Shown here piece after piece: positions 1 to 4,914 of a stretch of 5,034 nucleotides of DNA. The stretch is from positions 1 through 5,034 of the forward strand of contig JAKAMV010000740.1 in assembly GCA_021812735.1 (NCBI GenBank). Direction: 5' to 3'. The position numbers were made by a program, and so were the translations under genes. Below the pieces are notes generated by a model. The model ran no database searches. It saw only the letters and a program-made list of their open reading frames with translations, and had not been told where the DNA came from. This DNA is from Chloroflexota bacterium (GTDB taxonomy: Bacteria; Chloroflexota; Limnocylindria; Limnocylindrales; CSP1-4). Every line of letters begins with the position of its first letter. The stretch's first letter is position 1.

Positions 1-682
1 CCGCGGCCACCTCGAGGTGCTGCGCCGGGGCGGCTACCGGGATGCCGCCGAGACCGAGGAGACCGTCGCGCTCGTCCTCGACGAGCTCACGCACACCGTA
101 CGGCTGGTCGACCAGCTGCTGTTCCTCGGGCGCGCCTTGGAGCCCGACTCGCTGGACGAGGAACAGGTGGACCTGCGCTCGTTCATGGCCGACCTGTTCG
201 AGGCGGCCCAAGCGCTCGCCCCCCGCCCCTGGTCGCTCGGGACCGTGCCCGACGCGGTGATCATGGTCGACCGCGCCAAGCTTCGCGGCGCGCTCCTCAA
301 CCTCATCGACAACGCCGTCAAGGCGACCGCCCCCGGCGGGTTCATCGCGCTCGATGCCCACTGCGACGAGCGGATCGTGCTTGCCGTGTCGGACGGAGGC
401 CGCGGCATCGCCCCGGAGGATCAGCCCCACCTGTTCGAGCGGTTCGTCCGCTCCGGCGACCCGAGCTCGCGGGGGACGGGGCTGGGCCTCGCGATCGTGC
501 GCGCGGTGGCGGAAGCGCACGGGGGCGAGGCGGTGCTGGAGAGCACTCCGGGGATCGGAACGGTGGTGCGGATCGTGCTGCCCGGCTCGCGGATCGTGGC
601 CATCGGCGCGACCGTGGAACGGGCGGCGCACGGCCCGGGACCCGGTTCGAATCGGTCGGTTCAGGCGGCGGCGCAGGGGTGA
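1..682 (+). CDS. Sensor histidine kinase, C-terminal part (5' end outside window)
   Basis: The reading frame is open from the window edge (first full codon at base 2), so this is the 3' part of a longer gene. The internal ATG/CTG-like positions near base 17 are not the true start. The first residues (RGHLEVLRRGG) look like the end of helix 1 of a HisKA dimerisation domain, so the phosphorylated His lies just upstream of the window. Numbering from base 17, the ATP-binding domain is intact: N box NLIDN at residues 95-99, G1 box DGGRGI at 126-131, F box FERF at 140-143, and G2 box GTGLGLAIV at 153-161. The domain ends near residue 191 and is followed by a tail of about 30 residues without recognisable motif. 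The protein should autophosphorylate and pass phosphate to the regulator encoded next, with which it overlaps by 4 bases. The signal sensed cannot be told because the sensor part is missing. Confidence 0.95.
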   Translation, partial: RGHLEVLRRGGYRDAAETEETVALVLDELTHTVRLVDQLLFLGRALEPDSLDEEQVDLRSFMADLFEAAQALAPRPWSLGTVPDAVIMVDRAKLRGALLNLIDNAVKATAPGGFIALDAHCDERIVLAVSDGGRGIAPEDQPHLFERFVRSGDPSSRGTGLGLAIVRAVAEAHGGEAVLESTPGIGTVVRIVLPGSRIVAIGATVERAAHGPGPGSNRSVQAAAQG

Positions 683-1374
683 GGCTCCTCATCATCGAGG
701 ACGACGAGCGCATCGCCTCGTTCCTCACCAAGGGGCTGAAGGCGGAGGGGTACGCCACGCTGGTGGCGCGCGATGGGGACGAAGCGCTGGCCGTCGGGGA
801 GGCCGAGGGCGAGGCGCTGGACCTCGTGCTGCTCGACCTCGGGCTCCCCAGGATCGACGGCCGTGCCGTGCTCCACGCTCTGCGCGACCGCCACCCGGCC
901 CTCCCGGTGATCATCCTGACGGCCCGCGACGACGTCGAGTCGAAGGTACAGGGGCTCGACTCAGGCGCCGCGGACTACGTCACGAAGCCCTTCCACTTCG
1001 AGGAGCTGCTGGCCCGCATCCGCACGACTCTGCGGGCCCGCGACCAGGCCGCCTCGTCTGTGTTGTCCGTGGGAGACCTGCGGCTCGACCTGCTCACCAA
1101 GGTGGCCTGGCGGGATGGCCGGCGCATCGACCTGGCACCCCGCGAGTGGGCGCTGCTCGAGCTGCTGATGCGCCGCCCCCACCAGATCCTCTCGCGCGCC
1201 CAGATCCTGGACCGGGTCTGGGAGTACGACTTCGACCCCGGCAGCAACATCGTTGACGTCTACGTGGGGTACCTGCGGCGCAAGCTCAACGCGTCGGGTT
1301 GTGCACCGCTGCTGCAGACTGTGCGCGGTGCCGGGTACCGGCTGCTGCCGCCGGAGGAGCCGGAGGAGGGGTAG
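679..1374 (+). CDS. OmpR/PhoB-family DNA-binding response regulator
   Basis: This 231-residue protein has the usual length and two-domain plan of the OmpR/PhoB family. The receiver domain spans about residues 1-118: acidic pocket D8/D9, phosphoacceptor D53 in LLDLGLP, T81 in ILTAR, Y100, and K103 in TKPF. The winged-helix DNA-binding domain spans about 128-224, with the recognition region around SNIVDVYVGYLRRKL (189-203) and the family-typical end TVRGAGYRLLP. The start is GTG at 679. It shares bases with the kinase stop (GTGA, 4-base overlap), so translation is probably coupled; only a weak purine run precedes it. Phosphorylation by the upstream kinase should control binding to target promoters. 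Gene order kinase then regulator is the reverse of the more common arrangement. The regulon cannot be inferred. The C-terminus is short, acidic and proline-rich. Confidence 0.96.
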   Translation: MRLLIIEDDERIASFLTKGLKAEGYATLVARDGDEALAVGEAEGEALDLVLLDLGLPRIDGRAVLHALRDRHPALPVIILTARDDVESKVQGLDSGAADYVTKPFHFEELLARIRTTLRARDQAASSVLSVGDLRLDLLTKVAWRDGRRIDLAPREWALLELLMRRPHQILSRAQILDRVWEYDFDPGSNIVDVYVGYLRRKLNASGCAPLLQTVRGAGYRLLPPEEPEEG

Positions 1375-1476
1375 CCACCAGCGGGGATGGATGAGCGCTC
1401 AGGACGCACCCCGCGCGGATCGGTGATGCCATGCCAGTGCCCTCCCTGAAACGTGAACGACTCGGTCTTGGCGCCG

Positions 1477-1635
1477 TCACGCAGCGATGGGCTCAAGGAC
1501 GACCCGGTAGCCCGAGGACGTCGAGCTGGCTGATCGCCCGGCTGCGCGCTCGCTCAGTGTCACGCTTGACGAAGAAGTGGCCGCCGAGATCCTCGTAGTC
1601 CGCGTCGTAGGTGAGCAGATGTGAGCGGGCATGAA
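1477..1635 (-). pseudogene. Relic of IS110-like transposase, C-terminal end, frameshifted
   Basis: On the minus strand, one frame from about 1624 to 1514 reads [20 protein letters not shown] followed by [15 protein letters not shown]. This is the kind of sequence I recall at the C-terminal end of IS110/IS116/IS902-type transposases (a Y-x-D-L-G-x-x-[FY]-F motif, then RQLxxLGYxVxLxPAA). The natural ending, [10 protein letters not shown] and stop, is in a different frame (TGA at 1479-1477). One extra G in the GGG at 1511-1513 (plus-strand ccc) accounts for the shift, and the shifted frame stops at 1495-1493. Everything N-terminal (the DEDD catalytic part and most of the serine-containing domain) is absent, so this cannot be active. 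The family call rests on memory of the motif, without an alignment; a remnant of another transposase family is possible. Confidence 0.65.
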
Positions 1636-1653
1636 TAGCGCAGAGAGTCGAGC

Positions 1654-1905
1654 GGGATACACCTCGATCGTGGCGAGCATCAGGTAGCGCAGGAACGGCT
1701 CGCCGGCGTCCGTGCGGGCGCCGGCGGAGGCGGCGACGATCGCCGGACTGTCCACCGACCGGGCTGCGCCGAGGACGGCGTGGAGCTGCTCGACATTGTT
1801 GACGTTGAAAGCCGGCAGGCCGTAGCCGTGCTCGGCGGCGTGGCGCTCGCGATGGTCCGGCAGCCTACGTCCGCGCTGCGATGCCGTCCGATGCATGTTC
1901 ATCAT
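1654..1905 (-). pseudogene. Relic of class II fructose-bisphosphate aldolase, N-terminal fragment
   Basis: The minus-strand frame starting at ATG 1905 encodes [19 protein letters not shown] (about residues 22-40), then [14 protein letters not shown] (51-64) and [17 protein letters not shown] (69-84). These match the N-terminal strand and helix pattern of class II (zinc) fructose-bisphosphate aldolases, especially the Calvin-cycle subtype: G-[LV]-P-A-F-N-V-N-N, SPxIVxASAGAR, and FLRxLxLAAxExYP. The homology stops abruptly at base 1654, just before the expected HIPVxxHxDHG segment, so the metal-binding histidines and catalytic aspartate are all missing. The frame then runs into unrelated sequence and the transposase remnant. 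The first 20 residues do not match the usual aldolase start and may be rearranged too. The open frame to 1477 is a chance fusion, and I regard it as non-functional. A complete aldolase gene presumably exists elsewhere in the genome. Confidence 0.75.
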
Positions 1906-1910
1906 GGTTG

Positions 1911-1930
1911 GGATGCAGAGTGGTGCATCC
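1911..1930. repeat. Small inverted repeat upstream of the aldolase relic
   Basis: GGATGCA (1911-1917) and TGCATCC (1924-1930) are perfect 7-bp arms around a 6-base spacer. The site lies 6 bases upstream of the ATG of the aldolase relic. It could be a leftover operator or a chance hairpin. Between this repeat and the tRNA gene (1931-2128) I see no gene. Confidence 0.4.
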
Positions 1931-2128
1931 AGGACGGCCTGTGATCGTCGCCGTCCACGGATCCTGGCGTCACACGGGCTTGACGACGCCGACGGGCGAC
2001 GGAGTCGGTGAAGTACAGACGACGATCGGACTCGCCCGACCCGAGCGCCGACCGCGGGTCGTCAGGACGAGGGCCTCGACCTTCCAGGCCGCGGCGATCC
2101 GGCCCGCGTCCGGCGGAGGAGTGGGCAA

Positions 2129-2204
2129 TGGCGCGCCCGACAGGATTCGAACCTGCGACCTTCGGCTCCGGAGGCCGACGCTCTATCCGCTGAGCTACAG
2201 GCGC
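2129..2204 (-). tRNA. tRNA-Arg (anticodon CCG)
   Basis: The minus strand folds into a complete cloverleaf starting at 2204. The acceptor stem is GCGCCTG with CGGGCGC (one G-U pair); the D arm is GCTC/GAGC. The anticodon stem TCGGC/GCCGA holds the loop CTCCGGA, giving anticodon CCG, which reads the arginine codon CGG. The variable loop is AGGTC, and the T arm GCAGG-TTCGAAT-CCTGT has the invariant TTCGA. The discriminator base is G at 2132, and CCA is encoded directly in the DNA at 2131-2129. The mature body is 73 bases, 76 with CCA. It is codirectional with the XRE gene, whose stop lies 42 bases upstream. CGG is a frequent codon in GC-rich genomes, so this is an ordinary housekeeping tRNA. No duplicate of its 3' end is visible in the window to mark an attachment site. 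Confidence 0.97.
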
Positions 2205-2233
2205 GCGTCCACGGCGTCGCGCCGCGGGCATCG

Positions 2234-2239
2234 AGTCTA
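2234..2239 (-). promoter_or_regulatory. Possible -10 box for the tRNA-Arg gene
   Basis: The minus strand reads TAGACT at 2239-2234, about 30 bases ahead of the tRNA 5' end. This position would give a short leader suited to RNase P trimming. The expected -35 region falls inside the end of the upstream CDS and has no good TTGACA match, so the call is tentative; read-through from the upstream gene is the alternative. Confidence 0.25.
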
Positions 2240-2246
2240 CCAGCGA

Positions 2247-2981
2247 TCACCAGCGGGAGCCCGCCGCGAAGCGGACATTCGGGCCGTCCACGATCGACCA
2301 CATCAGCGCCGCCCCCGGCCATGGCGCGGGAGCCGTGAGCGCCGCAAGGGCATCGTCCGGGTGCGCCGGGTAGGCCGCTCGGAGCTGGCCGGCGAACGAC
2401 GAGGCCACCGCGCGGGTGGTGCGCGTCCGCCGAACTATGAGGAGGCTCGACCTACGGGGCTCGTCCCCCAGGCTTGCCCAGCCGACCCAGCTCGGCAGCG
2501 AGGCGGCCTTCTCGGCCGACCAGCGGACCAGTTGCTCGAGGCGTCGAAGCTCGCTCTGGATCTCGACCGCGACGACCACGGCCTCGTGCGGATCGTGCAG
2601 GACGGCGTCGATCCAGCCGCGGGACGGGCGACGGACGGCCACCTCCGTGTGCGTCCGCCATCGGGGGTGCAGCACTCCCAGGAGGGCCTCCAGCATCCGT
2701 GCCTGGTGCCGGTCGCGGACGAGCGGGCCCGTGTCCGGGTAGAGGCGGCATGACAGGTCGGCGCCGAGGGCGACGGCAAGGCGCGCGTAAGTCTCCTGCG
2801 ACGGGCGCTCCGTGCCGGCGAGGATGCGATACAGGTAGCCGGGATCGACGCCGGCGGCCTTGGCGAGCGCGGCGACCGACAGACCGGCGTCCGCTCGGAG
2901 CCGTTCGATGTCCTCGGCGAGGCTCCGACGCAGGCGCGCGGCCATCCGCGCCGAGGCGCGGGCGACGCGAGGATCGGTCAT
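2247..2981 (-). CDS. XRE-family helix-turn-helix protein with nuclease-like C-terminal domain
   Basis: The protein is 244 residues from ATG at 2981. A GTG seven codons upstream (3002) is possible; neither has a clear Shine-Dalgarno, and I prefer ATG because family-like sequence begins about there. Residues 24-77 form a classic HTH_3/XRE domain (ERLRADAGLSVAALAKAAGV, then DPGYLYRILAGTERPSQETY), which should bind DNA. The C-terminal 165 residues are not a standard repressor tail. They carry E113, RGWIDAVL with D125, and VVVAVEIQSELRR with E140-x-Q142, followed by a helix RRLEQLVRWSAEKAASLPS and a strand LLIVRRTR. The order E...D...ExQ with hydrophobic strands around it resembles a PD-(D/E)xK nuclease core with Gln in place of Lys. 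I recall similar stand-alone proteins in high-GC Chloroflexota and Actinomycetota, but no established function. The nuclease fold is inference, and a non-catalytic sensing domain is equally open. The gene sits alone upstream of tRNA-Arg. Confidence 0.85.
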   Translation of the reverse strand: MTDPRVARASARMAARLRRSLAEDIERLRADAGLSVAALAKAAGVDPGYLYRILAGTERPSQETYARLAVALGADLSCRLYPDTGPLVRDRHQARMLEALLGVLHPRWRTHTEVAVRRPSRGWIDAVLHDPHEAVVVAVEIQSELRRLEQLVRWSAEKAASLPSWVGWASLGDEPRRSSLLIVRRTRTTRAVASSFAGQLRAAYPAHPDDALAALTAPAPWPGAALMWSIVDGPNVRFAAGSRW

Positions 2982-3077
2982 GGACAGGAGTGGAGCAGGC
3001 ACCGATCATCGGCGGGTTCGCTGCGAGGTGGGGAGCGGCAGGACGCACGACGCGGCCAGAGGGAGACGACGCCGAGG

Positions 3078-3165
3078 CCCGGGGGGACAGCGACGGGGCC
3101 CGGGGAACAGCGACGGGGCCCGGGGAACAGCGACGCGGGAGCCGGACCGGGGAGCGGTGACGGGG
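3078..3165. repeat. Degenerate 20-bp tandem repeat, about 3-4 units
   Basis: The unit cccggggaacagcgacgggg occurs at 3099-3118. It occurs again at 3119-3138 with changes at its end. A 21-bp variant (ggggggacag instead of ggggaacag) occurs at 3078-3098, and a weaker copy lies at about 3146-3165. The units join as GGGGCCCGGGG, so the tract is also G-rich and locally self-complementary. Open frames reading through it give a repeating Pro/Arg/Gly peptide and are not real genes. It lies about 100 bases upstream of the XRE gene start and could affect its transcription, or simply be a slippage-prone minisatellite. Confidence 0.85.
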
Positions 3166-3392
3166 CCTTGAGTGGGACGGCGAGCACCCCACTGACTGCC
3201 AAGCACGATTCCTGGGGTGCCGACGTCGCTGCATTGCGCCCCAGTCATGCAGGCGACCGTTCTGGGCCCGCCGACTGCCCTGGTCCGGTCGTGCTCATGC
3301 GCCGCAGACAAGGGAGCGACCGCCTCACCCTCGAAATCGTGCGTGGTGGTCAGAGGCGCCTGCCGAGCGCGTTGCCCCGCAGTGGCCGCCAC

Positions 3393-3408
3393 GGGGCCGG
3401 GGCCGGGG
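3393..3408 (+). repeat. G-tract block (three GGGG runs)
   Basis: The plus strand reads GGGGCCGGGGCCGGGG. Three runs of four G are separated by CC; a fourth run needed for a standard intramolecular G-quadruplex is not adjacent. It may simply reflect the base composition. Confidence 0.5.
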
Positions 3409-3487
3409 TCGCCGCCGTTCCGGTGCGCGCGGGCCTCGCGCCGCGTGAGAGCCCTGGGAGCCTGCCTCGAGAATCCCCCGGAGAATC

Positions 3488-3515
3488 CGAAGCGGCTCCT
3501 TGCGGAGCCGCTTCG
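3488..3515. terminator. Strong perfect hairpin, terminator-like without T-run
   Basis: CGAAGCGGCTCC (3488-3499) pairs perfectly with GGAGCCGCTTCG (3504-3515) around a TTGC tetraloop, a 12-bp GC-rich stem. Neither strand has a following T-run, so it is not a textbook intrinsic terminator, though high-GC bacteria often lack the T-run. No annotated gene ends here. It could therefore end an unseen small RNA or be a structural element of one. Two direct copies of GAGAATCC (3469-3476 and 3481-3488) flank its left side. Confidence 0.55.
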
Positions 3516-3536
3516 ACGCTGTCCCGGTGAAGTGCC

Positions 3537-3554
3537 GACCCGACAAGTCGGGTC
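3537..3554. repeat. Second perfect inverted repeat, 21 bases after the first hairpin
   Basis: GACCCGAC (3537-3544) and GTCGGGTC (3547-3554) are perfect 8-bp arms with only two bases between. As RNA, it would form a 7-bp stem with a CAAG loop. It could be a protein-binding palindrome or, with the stronger hairpin before it, part of a structured transcript. Confidence 0.55.
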
Positions 3555-3684
3555 ACCTTCTGCCACGCAGTGAAGGCATCTGTCACGCCGGCTGAACCGG
3601 CTACCCTAACCCAACCTACCCATGCCCTCGCTGCTGGGGCAGCGGGCTGACGTGCAGCGCCATTACTGTACCGTTGGGGGCTGT

Positions 3685-3730
3685 CCGCACCAAGGCCTTT
3701 GGCTTAGGGTGCGGTTAAGAGGCCTTAACC
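3685..3730 (+). promoter_or_regulatory. Two overlapping inverted repeats upstream of the 11-mer repeat gene
   Basis: CCGCACC (3685-3691) pairs with GGTGCGG (3708-3714). GGTTAAG (3713-3719) pairs with CTTAACC (3724-3730) around an AGGC loop. The two structures share bases 3713-3714, so in RNA they would compete at that edge. The second repeat is AT-richer than its surroundings, ends 55 bases before the ATG at 3786, and would suit a repressor operator. A smaller repeat CGCTGC/GCAGCG lies at 3629-3644. No clear -35/-10 pair could be assigned. Operator, attenuator-like leader and chance are all open. Confidence 0.4.
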
Positions 3731-3771
3731 TTCGACGAGCCGCGCGTCCCCACGCGATGCGCGCCGGCACC

Positions 3772-3777
3772 GGGAGG
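3772..3777 (+). promoter_or_regulatory. Ribosome binding site for the 11-mer repeat gene
   Basis: GGGAGG lies 8 bases before the ATG at 3786. This good Shine-Dalgarno at normal spacing fixes the start. Confidence 0.75.
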
Positions 3778-3785
3778 GCGGACGG

Positions 3786-4373
3786 ATGAGCTTCCTCCAG
3801 AAGGCGAGGGAGGCGGCCGCGCAGGCCGCCGAGCAGGCGAAGGCGGCGGCCGCCCAGGTGGGCGATCAGGCGAAGGTCGTCGGCTCCCAGGTGGGGGAGC
3901 AGGCTCGGGTCCTCGGGGAGAAGGCGCAGGACCCGGTGGCCCAGGCGCGGGCGAAGCGCCAGGCGTCCGACGCGCTCCACCGGGCGAAGCGCAGCGTCAA
4001 CACGATGGTCGAGCGGATCGACCCTGGGACGCTGGCCGACCTGGTCATCAAGTCCACGGCGCTCCAGGAGATGACCAACCGGGCGCTCAAGAAGAAGGGC
4101 TCGCCCTATCGCATCCAGGAGATCGTCATCACCGCGTCGATCCCGCCGGGCGTGAGCTTCGCGATCGGCAGGCTGCACGACGAGGAGGCGCCTGGCGAGG
4201 AGCTGGTCTCGTCGGTCGAGCTGGCGGAGGAGGCGAACCTCGCCGACGAGGCGATCGTCAGCCTCGACGGGACCGAGGTCTCCGCCGCCGCCCTCGAGAA
4301 GGGCCTCGCGAAGCCGGCGGGGGCGGACGAGGACGAGGACGAGCCGTACGACGGAGCGCCGGAGGAGGACTGA
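3786..4373 (+). CDS. Unrecognised protein with 11-residue repeats and acidic tail
   Basis: The protein is 195 residues, with ATG preceded by a good Shine-Dalgarno. I do not recognise a named family. The N-terminal 60 residues are Ala/Gln/Lys/Glu-rich, without signal peptide or membrane segment. Three consecutive 11-mers are visible: QAAEQAKAAAA (13-23), QVGDQAKVVGS (24-34) and QVGEQARVLGE (35-45). Such 11-mers form amphipathic or coiled helices in LEA-like and apolipoprotein-like proteins that associate with membranes or protect proteins under stress. The middle (about 70-130) looks folded: TLADLVIKSTALQEMTNRAL is helical, then YRIQEIVITASIPPGVSFAIGRL gives strands. The last 18 residues are strongly acidic (DEDEDEP...EED). 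It is likely cytoplasmic. The codon use is as GC-rich as that of its neighbours. It converges on the cyclophilin gene, and its stop lies inside the shared inverted repeat. Function is unknown; a stress or surface-associated role is only a guess from the repeats. Confidence 0.85.
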   Translation: MSFLQKAREAAAQAAEQAKAAAAQVGDQAKVVGSQVGEQARVLGEKAQDPVAQARAKRQASDALHRAKRSVNTMVERIDPGTLADLVIKSTALQEMTNRALKKKGSPYRIQEIVITASIPPGVSFAIGRLHDEEAPGEELVSSVELAEEANLADEAIVSLDGTEVSAAALEKGLAKPAGADEDEDEPYDGAPEED

Positions 4374-4404
4374 CCGCCGCCGCGGAAGGCGGCGGTCAGT
4401 CCTC
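4365..4404. terminator. Bidirectional terminator-like inverted repeat
   Basis: GAGGACTGACCGCCGCC (4365-4381) pairs perfectly with GGCGGCGGTCAGTCCTC (4388-4404), a 17-bp stem with a GCGGAA loop. It contains the TGA stop (4371-4373) of the plus-strand gene and ends one base before the TAG stop (4408-4406) of the minus-strand cyclophilin. It therefore sits exactly between two convergent genes and could end both transcripts. There is no T-run on either side. Confidence 0.75.
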
Positions 4405-4405
4405 G

Positions 4406-4903
4406 CTACGGCTCGTCGACGATCGTCACGGTCTCCATGGCGACCGGGTCGACCGGGAGATCGCGGGAGCCGGTGGGATCCGCCGCGATCGCGTCCACGA
4501 CGTCGATGCCTTTCGTCACCTGGCCGAAGATCGTGTAGTTCTTCGGCAGCTTCCCGGACAGGTCGGCCAGGCAGATGAAGAACTGGCTGCCGTTCGTGTT
4601 CGGGCCGGCGTTCGCCATGGCGACCGCGCCGCGCCAGTAGTCGCCGCCGAACGGCTCGTCGTCGAACGAGTAGCCGGGGCCGCCGGTGCCGACCCGCCCG
4701 GTGTTCATCGACGCCTTCTTGCCGTGCTGGCCGTCGCCGCCCTGGATGACGAAGCCGGGGACGACGCGGTGGAAGACCACGCCGTCGTAGTAGCCCTTGC
4801 GGGCGAGATCGGCGAAGTTCGCGGCCGCCTTCGGCGCGCCGTCGGTATACAGCTCGATCTCGATGTCGCCCCGCCCGGTCGCGAGGATGGCCCTGGTCGT
4901 CAC
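4406..4903 (-). CDS. Cyclophilin-type peptidyl-prolyl cis-trans isomerase
   Basis: The 165-residue protein is a single cyclophilin domain of normal length for small bacterial forms, with no signal peptide, so it should be cytoplasmic. It catalyses cis-trans isomerisation of Xaa-Pro bonds during protein folding. Family motifs in order: GDIEIELYTDGAPKAAANF (12-30), GVVFHRVVPGFVIQGGD (41-57), containing the catalytic Arg (R46) plus F51 and Q54, then MANAGPNTNGSQFFI (96-110) with Q107 and F109, and YTIFGQVTKGIDVVDAI (123-139). The tryptophan that binds cyclosporin in human cyclophilin A has no counterpart in the LSGKLPKNYTIFG stretch, as in many bacterial members. The start is GTG at 4903, backed by AAGGAGG four bases upstream. 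It follows a second cyclophilin gene on the same strand, and the coding regions are only 9 bases apart, so the two form an operon. Confidence 0.97.
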   Translation of the reverse strand: MTTRAILATGRGDIEIELYTDGAPKAAANFADLARKGYYDGVVFHRVVPGFVIQGGDGQHGKKASMNTGRVGTGGPGYSFDDEPFGGDYWRGAVAMANAGPNTNGSQFFICLADLSGKLPKNYTIFGQVTKGIDVVDAIAADPTGSRDLPVDPVAMETVTIVDEP

Positions 4904-4907
4904 GGGT

Positions 4908-4914
4908 CCTCCTT
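4908..4914 (-). promoter_or_regulatory. Ribosome binding site overlapping the upstream stop codon
   Basis: The minus strand reads TAAGGAGG. The TAA stop of the upstream cyclophilin (4915-4913) overlaps the strong Shine-Dalgarno AAGGAGG (4914-4908) of the downstream GTG start at 4903. This selects GTG as the start and points to translational coupling. Confidence 0.85.

Larger units (their letters stand above)
2982..3785. other. Long noncoding stretch with repeats and hairpins
   Basis: About 800 bases separate the divergent XRE and 11-mer-repeat genes. The open frames here are arginine/proline/glycine-rich in all directions, contradict one another, and show no recognisable domain or good start, so I annotate none. 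The left part (3078-3165) is a degenerate tandem repeat. The middle (about 3168-3370) has less extreme composition and could be a relic, but I recognise no protein in any frame. The right part (3390-3730) holds a G-tract block, two strong hairpins and two overlapping hairpins just before the next gene. I found no tRNA, RNase P, tmRNA or SRP RNA hallmarks. Confidence 0.6.

Noticed and set aside
354..1256. 300-codon plus-strand open frame across the kinase and regulator
   Set aside because: Arg/Pro/Gly-rich translation in the wrong frame of two well-supported genes.
1375..1476. Search for a terminator after the response regulator
   Set aside because: No convincing stem or T-run was found in this 100-base gap.
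1881..2753. 290-codon plus-strand open frame
   Set aside because: It runs antisense through the tRNA-Arg and most of the XRE gene; its translation is low-complexity and matches nothing I know. A shadow frame in GC-rich DNA.
3078..3165. CRISPR-like array
   Set aside because: Units are directly adjacent with no unique spacers, so it is a simple tandem repeat.
2452..3234. 260-codon minus-strand frame overlapping the XRE gene
   Set aside because: Out of frame with the clear HTH domain; arginine/proline-rich shadow.
3006..3566. 186-codon minus-strand frame and competing plus-strand frames (3168-3530, 3217-3573)
   Set aside because: Mutually overlapping, biased composition, no domains, and the first reads through the tandem repeat as a repetitive peptide.
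3663..4178. 171-codon minus-strand frame opposite the 11-mer repeat gene
   Set aside because: Antisense shadow; the plus-strand gene has a good ribosome site and a sensible composition.
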